Source: Sporosarcina luteola (GTDB taxonomy: Bacteria; Bacillota; Bacilli; Bacillales_A; Planococcaceae). From it: a DNA stretch of 64,000 bases. A model generated the notes under the pieces. It was given only the letters and a program-made list of their open reading frames with translations, was not told the DNA's origin and did not search any database. The position numbers and the translations under genes were made by a program. The DNA is taken from positions 62,001 to 126,000 of the forward strand of contig NZ_JAMBOK010000002.1 in the NCBI RefSeq assembly GCF_023715585.1, in the 5' to 3' direction. Positions 25,448 to 35,181 of the stretch are shown here, piece after piece. Numbering within the stretch: the first letter of the stretch is position 1; each line of letters starts with the position of its first letter.

Positions 25448-27112
25448 TCAGATTTCGATGATAAATGGAAGAATCATCGGTTTTCTTCTTGTCCGGGTGT
25501 AGAGCAGCTTCTCGACCGCCTTCCGAATGGCATGTTTCAAGTCATTTTGCCGGTATCGAGTAGATGGTTTTGCATCTTTAATTGTTGAAATAACTAACTG
25601 GTTTACTTCTTTGTAAAGCTCATTTGCGTCGCGTTCATAGACGAAGCCGCGTGAGATCGTGTCCGGATCCGATATGATTCGACCATCCGCTTTGCTCATG
25701 GAAACGATGATGATAAGCATCCCTTCTTCGGAAAGCAGTTTCCGATCGCGCAAGACGACCCTTCCGACATCCCCGATGCCTAGACCGTCCACAAAGACAT
25801 TCCCCGCTTCTACATTTCCCGTTTGGCGTGCGATTCCATTTTGGATATCCACTACATCGCCGTTATTCAGAATGAAAATATTTTCACTATCCACACCGAC
25901 CGACTCCGCCATTTCCCGATGGAGCTGCAACATTCGATATTCACCGTGGATCGGGATGAAATAGGTTGGCTTCATTAACGACAGCATCAGCTTTAACTCT
26001 TCTCGGTAAGCATGTCCGGAAACATGCATGCCGGTTGTGCCGCCGGATCCATATACGACGTTAGCCCCTAGACGGTAAAGGTTATCGATGATGCGTGACA
26101 CGCTTTTTTCATTCCCAGGAATCGGGCTGGATGCAAAAATGACGGTATCTCCCGGCAGTACTGATACTTGGCGGAAGTTATTGCTGGAGAGGCGTGAAAG
26201 TGCAGCCATCGGTTCGCCTTGGCTGCCTGTACAGATGATCACTACGTTTTCGGGATTCATCTGATCGACTTCCTGCGGTTCAATCAACATCCCATCAGGC
26301 ACTTTCAAATAACCAAGATCTGCGGCGACCGATACGACATTGACCATGCTTCTGCCAAGCAGAGCGATCTTCCGGTTCGTCATCTGTGCAGCTTCAATAA
26401 TTTGCTGTACACGATGGACATTCGAAGCGAATGTCGAGATGAAAATCTTTTGGTCGGCTTCCCGGAATGCGTCTACGATGTGTTTGCCGACAACCCGTTC
26501 GGATTGCGAAAAGCCAGGACGTTCTGCATTCGTGCTCTCTGATAATAAAAGCAGGACACCCTTTTTCCCGAGTTCGGCCATCTTATGAAGATCCGCATAC
26601 TCATCATTCACTGGCGTCAGGTCAAATTTGAAATCACCCGTGTGTACGACTGTTCCTTCAGGCGTTTCAAATGCGATGCCAAGACAATCAGGTATGCTGT
26701 GATTTGTTCTGAAGAAGGAGGCCGTCATTGTACCGAGATCGATAGTGGAATCCCCGTCAATTAAAGCGAGCTTCGTGTCCCGCAGAAGTCCATGCTCTTT
26801 TAATCTCAACTCGATCAGTCCGAGTGTCAGCCGCGTCGCAAAGACAGGGACGTTCATTTGTTTCAGGAAATACGGAATGCCTCCGATATGATCCTCATGC
26901 CCATGCGTGACAATAAGTGCCCGCACGTTTTCCTGGTGTTCCTTCAAATAGCTAATGTCCTGAATGATCAAATCAACGCCCAGTAAATTCTCATCCGGAA
27001 ATTTCGAACCACAATCGATGACAACGATATCGTCTGCATATTGAATAACATACATATTTTTTCCGATTTCATTGATGCCGCCTAAAGCAAAAACCGCTAA
27101 TTTTGTGTCCAC
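25448..27112 (-). CDS. rnj: Ribonuclease J
   Basis: A 554-residue metallo-beta-lactamase/beta-CASP RNase acting on RNA 5' ends and internally. The zinc motif THGHEDHIGG is intact; further landmarks are FFRTNHSIPD, VHTGDFKFD, ICTGSQGEPMAALSR, and VSGHAYREELKLML with PIHGEYRML. The usual C-terminus RRKPMILPFIIEI is present. The GTG at 27112 has GGGAGG eight bases upstream; the GTG at 27130 has none. It resembles RnjA more than RnjB in the active site but does not have the usual rnjA neighbours, so it may be an additional paralogue. The tRNA-Asn gene lies upstream on the same strand, separated by a terminator. Confidence 0.93.
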   Translation of the reverse strand: MDTKLAVFALGGINEIGKNMYVIQYADDIVVIDCGSKFPDENLLGVDLIIQDISYLKEHQENVRALIVTHGHEDHIGGIPYFLKQMNVPVFATRLTLGLIELRLKEHGLLRDTKLALIDGDSTIDLGTMTASFFRTNHSIPDCLGIAFETPEGTVVHTGDFKFDLTPVNDEYADLHKMAELGKKGVLLLLSESTNAERPGFSQSERVVGKHIVDAFREADQKIFISTFASNVHRVQQIIEAAQMTNRKIALLGRSMVNVVSVAADLGYLKVPDGMLIEPQEVDQMNPENVVIICTGSQGEPMAALSRLSSNNFRQVSVLPGDTVIFASSPIPGNEKSVSRIIDNLYRLGANVVYGSGGTTGMHVSGHAYREELKLMLSLMKPTYFIPIHGEYRMLQLHREMAESVGVDSENIFILNNGDVVDIQNGIARQTGNVEAGNVFVDGLGIGDVGRVVLRDRKLLSEEGMLIIIVSMSKADGRIISDPDTISRGFVYERDANELYKEVNQLVISTIKDAKPSTRYRQNDLKHAIRKAVEKLLYTRTRRKPMILPFIIEI

Positions 27113-27145
27113 ATCGATGTCCTCCCACACTGGTATTCAAAATGA

Positions 27146-27184
27146 AAAAGGGCTGCCTTGTCGTTACGACAGAGACAGCCTTTA
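27146..27184 (-). terminator. Terminator after tRNA-Asn
   Basis: On the minus strand GGCTG...TGTCG pairs with CGACA...CAGCC, followed by CTTTTTC. It separates the tRNA from the RNase J gene. Confidence 0.7.
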
Positions 27185-27256
27185 CTCCGAAAGTAGGATT
27201 CGAACCTACGGCCTATCGGTTAACAGCCGATTGCTCCACCGCTGAGCTATTTCGGA
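27185..27256 (-). tRNA. tRNA-Asn (GTT)
   Basis: A 72-nt gene. Acceptor TCCGAAA pairs with TTTCGGA, D-stem GCTC/GAGC, anticodon arm ATCGG-CTGTTAA-CCGAT with anticodon GTT, T-arm GTAGG-TTCGAAT-CCTAC, discriminator G. CCA is not encoded. It is a single tRNA, not part of a cluster. Confidence 0.96.
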
Positions 27257-27372
27257 AGGATAATATCAAGTAATCCTATATTGTGCAGGATGCGGATTGA
27301 TTATTCATGGGAAATTAAAAAATCGCGTGATAATAAACCACCTCCATGTGACAATGGAGGTGAATTGCTTAT

Positions 27373-28911
27373 TCAAGTAATTTGCTTTGCAGGCAATCCG
27401 TCCATACCAATGGAAGGTTTCTTTGTATCCGGGAGAGAGGATTCTTGGGCATCCATCACTTCAGAAGCGATGGTTTTTCCTAGTACGTACAACTCTGTTT
27501 CTTCCTGTGACAAACTGTTATAACGTTTTCGCATGGAAGCATAGAAGACACCACCGATAACCGTCCATGCGAGCAGCAAAATATAGGAAGGCATGGACAA
27601 TGCTGCAGGGGAAACAGGAATCAGAAGGAGAGCGAGGAAAGCGGAACTTGCCATAATGCCGATTAGAGCCAAGGCCTTTTTTACGGGTGCAATTTCCCTG
27701 CCGGCATCTTCTTGCTTCCACGCTACTACTTTATATGCAGCCAGACATGTGAATAGATAAGCAACGGATACGCCTGTCGATGACATATCTACAATCCATG
27801 ACAACGCCTGCCGACCGAACCAGGGCATTGGCAGCGTGATGAGCGCTACAAACCAGATTCCCCATATCGGTGTTTGTTTTTCCTTCGTAATCGTGCGGAA
27901 TACATTCGGCAAAGCACGGGCGCGCGCCATTGAAAATAGCAGACGGCTTGCGGACATATAAAAACCGTTGAGCCCAGTGAAAATCCCCATGATAATAGCT
28001 ATTGCCATGACAATTAATCCACCTGCTCCAAGAGCGGAAACAACGATATCCCCGGTCAACCAGAGATTTCCTTGCCCGATGGCCGATAAATCCGGGAATG
28101 TCCAGGCAGTCAACCCAATCATGATGGCGTAGATCAATGCCGAAGTGAATAGGGATGCCACAATGAGCATTGTTGCCTTCCGAGGGGAGAAGTTGAATTC
28201 CTCCGCTGCTTGCGGAACGTTATCAAATCCTACATAGGCCCATGGCGCGATTGCCACAATCACAAGAATGGAAGTGAGTATGGATTGCTTCCCGCTGAAG
28301 TAAGGCTTTAAGTTCTGGAAGGGCTGGTCTGCCACTCCTAAGGTGAATAAGCCTAGGATGACTACACCGCCGATCAGTATAAGACTGAAATAAAATTGAA
28401 TTCTTCCCGATAGGCTTGTACCTGTTGTGTTAATGAACGCAAATAATAGGATTAGTGCCGATGCGATGATGATTTCTGGCGCGTAGACGTCCCAACCGGC
28501 GACTGAGTAAAGATAATATCGGTTCATGAAATCAGGGGCGAGAAACTTTAGTAATAAAGTAAAGGCGGATGCATTTAACGCGACAATTGAAAGATAGCCG
28601 AGCGACAGGAACCAGCCGCATATGAAAGCCCATACCTTTCCTGCAGCAATGAATGCATATGTGAATCCTCCGCCTGACACGGGGAATTTCTTAATCATGA
28701 CACCGTAGCTTGAAGCGATTACCATCATAAGCAAGGCGCCTATGAAAAGGCCGATCATCGCACCGAGCGGGCCGGACTCTCTGATCCAATCGCCGGGTAG
28801 GATGAATGCCCCCCAACCGACCGATGAGCCAAGTGCAATGGCAAACACCCAAGACGGCTTCAATGTCTTTTTCAACTTTCTCCTGCGATTAGATAGTTCT
28901 GAAGTTTCCAT
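27373..28911 (-). CDS. APC-superfamily amino acid permease
   Basis: A 512-residue protein with about 12-13 membrane segments. The APC start is LKPSWVFAIALGSSVGWGAFILPG with the GWG loop; FPVSGGGFTYAF and APWAYVGFDNVPQAAEEF are conserved unwound-helix and loop regions. The substrate cannot be told. The ATG at 28911 has GGGGG seven bases upstream; the 57 residues in frame before it are not family-like. No terminator was seen between it and the UbiB gene 77 bp upstream, so they may be cotranscribed. Confidence 0.85.
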   Translation of the reverse strand: METSELSNRRRKLKKTLKPSWVFAIALGSSVGWGAFILPGDWIRESGPLGAMIGLFIGALLMMVIASSYGVMIKKFPVSGGGFTYAFIAAGKVWAFICGWFLSLGYLSIVALNASAFTLLLKFLAPDFMNRYYLYSVAGWDVYAPEIIIASALILLFAFINTTGTSLSGRIQFYFSLILIGGVVILGLFTLGVADQPFQNLKPYFSGKQSILTSILVIVAIAPWAYVGFDNVPQAAEEFNFSPRKATMLIVASLFTSALIYAIMIGLTAWTFPDLSAIGQGNLWLTGDIVVSALGAGGLIVMAIAIIMGIFTGLNGFYMSASRLLFSMARARALPNVFRTITKEKQTPIWGIWFVALITLPMPWFGRQALSWIVDMSSTGVSVAYLFTCLAAYKVVAWKQEDAGREIAPVKKALALIGIMASSAFLALLLIPVSPAALSMPSYILLLAWTVIGGVFYASMRKRYNSLSQEETELYVLGKTIASEVMDAQESSLPDTKKPSIGMDGLPAKQIT

Positions 28912-28988
28912 AATCATGCCCCCTAACGGATTAGTAGAGTTCCATTTCCCTTTTCCAAAATAATGAAACCGCATCACTACTTGGAAAC

Positions 28989-30656
28989 CTACAACCTTCC
29001 CGAACGGAAGATGGAGTAGATCATGAATAGGAACATGAGAGTGGCAATTATGGAACCAGCTTCGATAATCGGGAACTGCCATAGCACGTTCGTCTGGCCG
29101 GCAATTGCGGAGCCGATGATCAAACCGACCATGAGAATGCTGAAAGAGAGCAGGATGATGCTGAATGAAAGTCGATTGCTGATCCGGTCCAGCCGATGCA
29201 GAAATGCTTGCAGTTGCTGAATATTAATGTCGAGTTGAAGCTTCCCTTTCCGGATTGTCGTCGTAATTGCTTTCAAGTCTTTGGGCAGATTCGTTAGGAT
29301 TTCGATATTTTCAACAAAGTCTTTCCACGAATTCTCCAGTAGGTTCTTCGGATGATAACGTTCCCGCATCAATTTCTCTCCAAAAGGCTCGACCGCTTCC
29401 ATGATGCTCAGCTCAGGATCCAGCTTTGCAATGAGCCCTTCGAGTGTAAGAATAGCCTTTCCTAATATCGAAATTTCAGAAGGGATGATTATATGGTGTC
29501 GATAGGCGACTTGAAACAGTTCGATGAAGATTGCCCCGAGGCTCACATCATTTAATGAAACATCATAATACCTTGTTTGTAGATCATCCACGTCCCTCGT
29601 AAATGCCCGCATATCCGTGTCTTCAGACAGAATGCCCATATCGGAAAACACTTCGATCATTCCTTCTGTGTCTCCTTCGCGCAAATTGAGGATAAGCGAG
29701 GCGAAATGGTATTTCAGCTCCTTATCAAGCCTTCCGATCATCCCGAAATCCAAATAAGAAACGACGTGTTCAGGGAGGATGTAAATATTGCCTGGGTGCG
29801 GGTCGCCGTGGAAAAAACCTTCATCCAAAATTTGATGGAACATCGAATCGACGATCCGTCGCGCTATCAACTTCCGGTCATATCCGCCTGCATCCATCGT
29901 TTCCAAATCATTCGCTTTGACGCCGTGGACCATTTCCATCGTTAGTACCTTGTCCGTCGAAAAATCCCAATAGACTTTTGGAATAAAGACGCTTGGATTT
30001 TCCTCGAATTGTTTCGCGATGCGCTCGCTATTGCGTCCTTCGACCCGGTAATCCAGTTCATCTTGCAATGATTTGGAAAATTCGATGACCATCTCGCGGA
30101 GGTGATACGTTTCGGCCCAATCTGTATTGTCTTCTAAAAAGCGGGCCAGATCGCTTAAGATGGCAAGGTCCGTCTCCATGGTGGGTCTGATGTCAGGTCG
30201 CTGAACTTTGACAGCCACTTTTTCTCCACTTGGCAAGTGTGCGATATGGACTTGCCCGATAGAGGCGGCAGCTAATGGCTTTTCATCGAATGTCTTGAAT
30301 AGGTGTTCAAGGGGCTCTTCGAGTTCAAGCTCAACTATTTCCCGGATTTGATCAAATGGAACAGCTGTCACATGGTCTTGCAGTTTTTCTAGCTCCGAAG
30401 CGATTTCAAGAGGAACTAAATCCCGCCGTGAACTCGCAATCTGCCCAAGTTTGATGAAAGTCGGTCCCAATTCCTGCAAGGCATGACGAAGCTTGACCCC
30501 GGCATCATGCATATTCATTTCATTTCCGCCATCGTCGTTTGACGAACTGCGATCGGTTAGCCCTAATCGGAACAGAAAGTGGCTGAACCCATTGCGCAGA
30601 AAAACATTCGTAATCTCTTGAAATCGTTTTGTATGCCGTATGCGTATCTTCAACAT
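28989..30656 (-). CDS. AarF/UbiB (ABC1) family atypical kinase
   Basis: A 555-residue protein with the UbiB signatures FIKLGQIASSR (KxGQ) and AAASIGQVH (alanine-rich loop), lysine in VAVKVQRP, GFFHGDPHPGN and YLDFGMIG. Two membrane helices lie at the C-terminus (about 500-520 and 530-548). Relatives support quinone or isoprenoid lipid metabolism through ATPase activity. The ATG at 30656 follows GGAGG by seven bases. Confidence 0.9.
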   Translation of the reverse strand: MLKIRIRHTKRFQEITNVFLRNGFSHFLFRLGLTDRSSSNDDGGNEMNMHDAGVKLRHALQELGPTFIKLGQIASSRRDLVPLEIASELEKLQDHVTAVPFDQIREIVELELEEPLEHLFKTFDEKPLAAASIGQVHIAHLPSGEKVAVKVQRPDIRPTMETDLAILSDLARFLEDNTDWAETYHLREMVIEFSKSLQDELDYRVEGRNSERIAKQFEENPSVFIPKVYWDFSTDKVLTMEMVHGVKANDLETMDAGGYDRKLIARRIVDSMFHQILDEGFFHGDPHPGNIYILPEHVVSYLDFGMIGRLDKELKYHFASLILNLREGDTEGMIEVFSDMGILSEDTDMRAFTRDVDDLQTRYYDVSLNDVSLGAIFIELFQVAYRHHIIIPSEISILGKAILTLEGLIAKLDPELSIMEAVEPFGEKLMRERYHPKNLLENSWKDFVENIEILTNLPKDLKAITTTIRKGKLQLDINIQQLQAFLHRLDRISNRLSFSIILLSFSILMVGLIIGSAIAGQTNVLWQFPIIEAGSIIATLMFLFMIYSIFRSGRL

Positions 30657-30928
30657 GTCAATTCCTCCAAATCTATCGCAGCAGTTTACGTATCCATATA
30701 CCCTTTTACGATTAATGTTAGCCATCAAGAAAGCAGATGATAGAGAAGGCGGGGAGGGCGTTGCTTTACATAAAGTTGAGGATTGCTTCTGCGGTGTCAT
30801 GCGGTTATGCCAACAACCGATCAATGATGAGCCGAATGAAGAGTGTAAAGGAGCTATTGATAGAAGGCTATCAAAATAAGTGATATTGATATGTCGGTTG
30901 AAATTGAAGTGTTATGAAGGAGGGAAAT

Positions 30929-31006
30929 GTGCGTGCGATGCAAGTGTGCGTACATTTCCTATCTTCATGTCGAGGAAATGTTACACTGAACAGAACGAAT
31001 ACATAA
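30929..31006 (+). CDS. Possible 25-residue leader peptide upstream of the TSUP gene
   Basis: A GTG (30929), or an in-frame ATG (30938), lies just after AAGGAGGG, the strongest ribosome binding site here. The frame encodes a short peptide with two cysteines and ends at 31006, 14 bases before the most likely TSUP start. Upstream, 30718-30879 could encode a 53-residue cysteine-containing peptide, but it has no ribosome binding site. Otherwise the 30657-31020 gap is empty. Confidence 0.3.
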   Translation: MRAMQVCVHFLSSCRGNVTLNRTNT

Positions 31007-31020
31007 AAGCAGGGATTCAT

Positions 31021-31731
31021 TTGGACATTCTATTATTCATTGCAATCATACTACTAGCATCCGCCCTCCAGACGGGGACCGGATTCGGTTTCTCCATCGT
31101 CGCGACGCCGTTTCTTCTGCTATTATTCGATGCGCGGGATGCCATCCAAATCAATTTGCTCCTATCGTTAATCATTTCATTGGCGATGTATCGCAAAGTA
31201 AGGACGGATATTGATAGGGGAGTGATGAAGCGGTTCATCATGGGCAGTTTCATCGGTTTGCCGCTTGGAATCGTCGTATTCCTGCTCGTCGATATTTCAA
31301 AACTGAAACTAGGCATCGGAATTGTCATCCTCCTGTTGACAGCACTTTTGCTGCTGAAGTTGAGGATGAAGCAATCACCGAAAAGGGATGTTGCCATCGG
31401 TGGACTTTCCGGTTCGTTGACGACAAGTATCGGCATGCCGGGACCGCCATTGCTGCTTTATTTTTCAAGTACGGACACGTCGAAGGAGATGTTGCGCGGC
31501 ACGACGCTTGTCTATTATTTATTCATCTATTCCATCAGCTTGCTCATTCAGATCATCTTTGCGGGGACAAGTGTGACAGTATGGAAATCAAGCGTTCTTG
31601 CATTGCCAATTGTTTGGCTTGGCCTTTATGCGGGGCAGTATTTATTCCTGAAGGTCAATCAAGCAGGTTTCCGCATTTTCATGTATATCATTTTATTATT
31701 TACGGGGATTTATTTGCTGTTTAACAGCTAG
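31021..31731 (+). CDS. TauE/SafE (TSUP) family membrane transporter
   Basis: About 236 residues, seven or eight membrane helices. ALQTGTGFGFSIVATPFLLLL and the repeated half GGLSGSLTTSIGMPGPPLLLYF are the TSUP duplicated motifs. The family exports sulfite, sulfoacetate and related sulfur anions or organic acids; the substrate is unresolved. The frame is open from 30880, but the only family-like start is the TTG at 31021 (weak AGGG upstream), so the start is uncertain. Confidence 0.8.
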   Translation: MDILLFIAIILLASALQTGTGFGFSIVATPFLLLLFDARDAIQINLLLSLIISLAMYRKVRTDIDRGVMKRFIMGSFIGLPLGIVVFLLVDISKLKLGIGIVILLLTALLLLKLRMKQSPKRDVAIGGLSGSLTTSIGMPGPPLLLYFSSTDTSKEMLRGTTLVYYLFIYSISLLIQIIFAGTSVTVWKSSVLALPIVWLGLYAGQYLFLKVNQAGFRIFMYIILLFTGIYLLFNS

Positions 31732-31810
31732 AAGGAGTGTGAGACGCTGACGAATAGGCGGTGTTTGTACTATATCAGGCGGTCCGAACTTGGGCTCCAA
31801 TCAGCCAATA

Positions 31811-31837
31811 AGAAAAGGGTTGGCGCGAGGCCAACCC
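31811..31837 (-). terminator. Terminator of guaC
   Basis: On the minus strand GGGTTGGCC-TCGC-GCCAACCC-like stem, followed by TTTTCTTATT. Confidence 0.75.
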
Positions 31838-31845
31838 CTACTTCA

Positions 31846-32829
31846 TTAATAAACCTTGTCCCCATTAAAAATGGAGTTCTTCACGATTACATAATCAACT
31901 GTACGAATAGCATCCAACTTTGTTCCACCTGCATAGGAGATGGACGATTGGAGATCCTGCTGCATTTCAGTTAGCGTGTCTTGCAACCTACCTTTGTATG
32001 CCACATGCATTTTCTTGCCTTCGACGTTTTTCTTCTCGCCTTTTTGGTATTCCGAAGCAGATCCGAAATACTCTTTGTACAGCTTGCCGTCCACTTCAAT
32101 TGTTTCGCCTGGCGATTCTTCGTGTCCAGCGAAAAGGGAACCGATCATGACCATGGACGCACCGAAGCGAACCGACTTCGCGATGTCTCCATGCGTACGG
32201 ATTCCGCCGTCAGCGATGATCGGCTTCGAAGCGGCTTTTGCACACCAGCGAAGTGCGGCTAGCTGCCAACCGCCAGTTCCGAAACCGGTTTTAATTTTCG
32301 TGATACAAACTTTACCCGGTCCTATGCCTACTTTCGTTGCATCCGCTCCGGCATTTTCAAGTTCGCGGACAGCTTCCGGCGTACCGACATTGCCGGCAAT
32401 GACAAACGTTTCCGGAAGATGTTTTTTCAAGTGTTTAATCATGTTAATGACTGCATTGGAATGCCCATGTGCGATATCAATTGTTACGTAGTCAGGATTT
32501 AGCTGGTCAGCAGCCAATTGCTCTACAAAACCGTACTCTTCCTCTTTTACACCGACGCTAATTGATGCAATCAAACCGCGGGTATGCATATCTCTAATGA
32601 AATCTGCACGCGTCTCTGGATTGAAACGGTGCATGATGTAGAAATAACCGCCTTCTGCCAATTGAATGGCGACCTTTTCATCAATGATCGTCTGCATATT
32701 TGCAGGGACGACTGGCAAGACGAATTTATGTTTACCTAATGTAACGGAAGTGTCACATTCAGAACGACTATTTACAATACACTTAGCGGGAATCAATTGA
32801 ATATCTTCATAATCAAATACGGTATCCAT
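31846..32829 (-). CDS. guaC: GMP reductase
   Basis: Converts GMP to IMP with NADPH. The 327-residue length is the family norm. [13 protein letters not shown] begins the barrel, [15 protein letters not shown] contains the catalytic cysteine loop, and [19 protein letters not shown] and [15 protein letters not shown] are phosphate-binding and flap segments. The MxxFGSASxYQ part ([19 protein letters not shown]) separates it from IMP dehydrogenase. The ATG at 32829 is eight bases from AGGAG; the GTG at 32838 is too close. Confidence 0.95.
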   Translation of the reverse strand: MDTVFDYEDIQLIPAKCIVNSRSECDTSVTLGKHKFVLPVVPANMQTIIDEKVAIQLAEGGYFYIMHRFNPETRADFIRDMHTRGLIASISVGVKEEEYGFVEQLAADQLNPDYVTIDIAHGHSNAVINMIKHLKKHLPETFVIAGNVGTPEAVRELENAGADATKVGIGPGKVCITKIKTGFGTGGWQLAALRWCAKAASKPIIADGGIRTHGDIAKSVRFGASMVMIGSLFAGHEESPGETIEVDGKLYKEYFGSASEYQKGEKKNVEGKKMHVAYKGRLQDTLTEMQQDLQSSISYAGGTKLDAIRTVDYVIVKNSIFNGDKVY

Positions 32830-32870
32830 ACAATACACTCCTAAAGACGAATGATATTTTTTATTTCAAT

Positions 32871-32919
32871 GTTAACGTTCGTACTTTTGTAATTTACATT
32901 ATTTTTCCCTTTTCGTCAA
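32871..32919 (-). promoter_or_regulatory. guaC promoter with PurBox-like sequence
   Basis: Minus strand: TTGACG (32914-32919), 17-bp spacer, TAAATT (32891-32896). Just downstream, AAAAGTACGAACGTT resembles half of the PurR operator consensus (AWWWCCGAACWWT) with a mismatch in the CC. B. subtilis guaC belongs to the PurR regulon. Confidence 0.4.
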
Positions 32920-33030
32920 TTACTATTCCTGTTTATTACGAAAGTTATATTCCAAATTAAGGGTGCTCAAAGGATTTATAGATGATATGATGGGTGATGG
33001 TTTGAAAATTTACAGAGGAGACCGGTCACC

Positions 33031-34578
33031 ATGAGACTATCCTTAAAGTATTTAATAGGGTTGGTTGCGTTCTTATCAATAGTGCTGACTTTGGCGGCGA
33101 GCATCATTTCGGGTTACCGGGTGGAACAGCAATCATTAATTGAGAGTACATTAGAAACGAATCGTGCGTATGCGGTGAAAATGGCACAGTCGACAGAGTC
33201 GTATTTGTCGATGACACTGCAATCAATGGAAGCGAGCGCGAATCAGATGGCGCCGTTTATGGGTCAAGAAAATGCAGAAGAGATCTTACTTTCCGAAGTG
33301 AATCGTATGAAAAAACAGACAGATACATTCAACTCAGTTGCTATAGCTGATAGAGATGGTGAAATTCTGGCCGTCTCCCCGGAGACTCTGGCTTTAAAGG
33401 GGAAAATGCTGAACTCGGAAGGCGGTCGCGAGGCGCTGAAGAAGCGCGAAGCTTTCATTTCACAACCTTATATCGGGTTAACAGGCCGCTTGATTATTTT
33501 CCTGTCCTCTCCGATTTTCGGCAATGAAGGCGACTATCTCGGTCTTATCGGGGGAACAATTTATTTAAAAGAGGAAAACATCCTCCAACAAGTATTAGGT
33601 GAACATTTTTACAAGGACGGCTCCTACGTATATGTCGTGGATAAAAGCGGTCGCATTATCTATCACCAAAATCCTTGGCGGGTAAACGAAGTCGTGGAGG
33701 GGAATGCCGTTGTCCAGCAATTGATAGCAGGAAAGAGCGGTGCGATGGAAGTTGTGAATACGGAGGGAGTCGAAATGCTGGCGGGCTACGCGACGATTCC
33801 AACAGCCGATTGGGGCATCGTAACCCAAAGGCCGAAGGAAGTCGCATTGGCCTCATCCGTCACGATGATAAAAGAAATGATTTTGAAGACGATTCCCATC
33901 CTACTATTCTCCTTCCTAGGCATTTTACTTTTGTCCTATAAGATAGCCCAGCCTTTGACAAAGCTAGCTACCTACGCCGAATCCAGCACGGAAAACAAGC
34001 AAGGCGGAAAAATAAATGATGTGCGTGCTTGGTATTACGAGGCGGTTCAGTTGAAACAGGCATTGAACTACAGTTTGAATTTCTTCATTCACCAATCGAC
34101 GGTCGATCCGTTGACGAAGCTGATGAACCGACGTGCGATGGATGCCCATTTGGAACAATGGACAGGGCAGGGCCGCCCTTTCGCATTGCTCATTTTTGAT
34201 ATTGATAAATTTAAACGTGTCAATGACACATATGGACATGCGATGGGTGATGAAGTGCTGAAATACTTGGCAGCGTCAATGCTTGAAGCCGCCCGTAAAG
34301 ACGATATATGCTGCCGTTTCGGCGGGGAAGAGTTCGTCATGCTGCTGCCGGAGACAGATCGGCAGACGGCATTCCAAGTGGCGGAACGCTTACGCGAGAA
34401 ATTGGAAAGTACAATCAGTCCTTGCGGGGAGGTAGTGACGATTTCGATAGGGATTGCAATGCATCCCGAAGATCGCCAGGACTCGGATGAACTGCTGGAG
34501 TTGGCAGACCAATGTCTTTATGAAGCGAAACGGACGGGTCGTAACCGGACGATTGAGTATGCTACACTGAGAATATGA
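33031..34578 (+). CDS. dCACHE-type sensor diguanylate cyclase
   Basis: A 515-residue membrane protein: helix 1 (about 7-27), an extracellular double-CACHE-like sensor (about 35-285, with VYVVDKSGRIIYH), helix 2 (about 288-310), then GGDEF from ~345. The active-site loop is GGEEF at 431-435, and an inhibitory I-site RKDD sits at 422-425, exactly five residues before it, so product feedback is expected. It makes c-di-GMP in response to an external ligand, not identifiable here. AGAGGAG precedes the ATG. Confidence 0.92.
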   Translation: MRLSLKYLIGLVAFLSIVLTLAASIISGYRVEQQSLIESTLETNRAYAVKMAQSTESYLSMTLQSMEASANQMAPFMGQENAEEILLSEVNRMKKQTDTFNSVAIADRDGEILAVSPETLALKGKMLNSEGGREALKKREAFISQPYIGLTGRLIIFLSSPIFGNEGDYLGLIGGTIYLKEENILQQVLGEHFYKDGSYVYVVDKSGRIIYHQNPWRVNEVVEGNAVVQQLIAGKSGAMEVVNTEGVEMLAGYATIPTADWGIVTQRPKEVALASSVTMIKEMILKTIPILLFSFLGILLLSYKIAQPLTKLATYAESSTENKQGGKINDVRAWYYEAVQLKQALNYSLNFFIHQSTVDPLTKLMNRRAMDAHLEQWTGQGRPFALLIFDIDKFKRVNDTYGHAMGDEVLKYLAASMLEAARKDDICCRFGGEEFVMLLPETDRQTAFQVAERLREKLESTISPCGEVVTISIGIAMHPEDRQDSDELLELADQCLYEAKRTGRNRTIEYATLRI

Positions 34579-34599
34579 AAGCCCAAGGAGGACACGATC

Positions 34600-34776
34600 A
34601 TGCAATATTCGAAATCGAAAATGGAACTGCTTGTGAAAAACAATGCGGAATTGACGCAGCGGTTGAAGCGGATCATGAAGGAACATGAGTTGGAAAAGAG
34701 TTTTGCATTGAAAGCACTGTATCACTCCGAAGTGAAGGAAAGCGGCAGGTTCATGAAAGACTATCAGGAACTTTGA
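34600..34776 (+). CDS. Small charged protein, 58 residues
   Basis: An ATG eight bases after AAGGAGG opens a 58-codon frame. The product is helical, Lys/Glu-rich and cytosolic (starts MQYSKSKMELLVKNNAEL, ends FMKDYQEL). It begins 21 bp after the diguanylate cyclase stop and is followed by a terminator, so it is the last gene of that transcript. Not recognised. Confidence 0.7.
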   Translation: MQYSKSKMELLVKNNAELTQRLKRIMKEHELEKSFALKALYHSEVKESGRFMKDYQEL

Positions 34777-34789
34777 AGCGACGATATAT

Positions 34790-34828
34790 AGGCAGGGACA
34801 CATTTTGACGTGTCCCTGCTTTTTTATT
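34790..34828 (+). terminator. Terminator of the diguanylate cyclase operon
   Basis: GGCAGGGACA pairs with TGTCCCTGCT, then TTTTTTATT. Confidence 0.85.
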
Positions 34829-34907
34829 CCTAATTAGCTATCCAAATTCGCTTTCTTTGATTAATGGGAACATTTGTTTTATATTAGAATTGAAAGGAGG
34901 GAGTCAA

Positions 34908-35093
34908 ATGCAAAATATTAAAGATGAATTGGAGGAAGCGCGCTTGAATGGGGTGAAGCAAGGCATCCGTCAAGAGAAGGTTTCCACAGTACTGACAATG
35001 CATGGCTTGGCTTTCTCCATAGAAAAAATCGCCTTGGTGACAAGGCTCTCGCCTGAAGAGACGGAAGCCATTCTATTGGAAAACTGGCGGTAG
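34908..35093 (+). CDS. Small protein resembling the tail of Rpn/PD-(D/E)XK transposase-like nucleases
   Basis: 61 residues from an ATG after AAAGGAGGGA. The sequence ELEEARLNGVKQGIRQEKV followed by SIEKIALVTRLSPEETEAIL looks like the C-terminal helix and HTH-like tail found on Rpn-family (transposase_31) nucleases, but the nuclease domain is absent. It has its own ribosome binding site, so it may be a stand-alone small protein rather than debris. Confidence 0.6.
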   Translation: MQNIKDELEEARLNGVKQGIRQEKVSTVLTMHGLAFSIEKIALVTRLSPEETEAILLENWR

Positions 35094-35144
35094 TCAGCGG
35101 AAGGATCATGAATGATAAGCAGTTTCATCGATAAAGGCAGGAAG

Positions 35145-35175
35145 AGCCACTGAAGATGAACTTTCTTCAGTGGCT
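35145..35175. terminator. Inverted repeat, possible terminator
   Basis: AGCCACTGAAG pairs with CTTCAGTGGCT around a 9-base loop. The T-tracts are poor on both sides, so termination is uncertain. Confidence 0.45.
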
Positions 35176-35181
35176 GATTGT

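Noticed and set aside
30640-30879. 79-residue open frame antisense to the UbiB gene start
   Set aside because: It begins inside the UbiB gene on the other strand and lacks a ribosome binding site.
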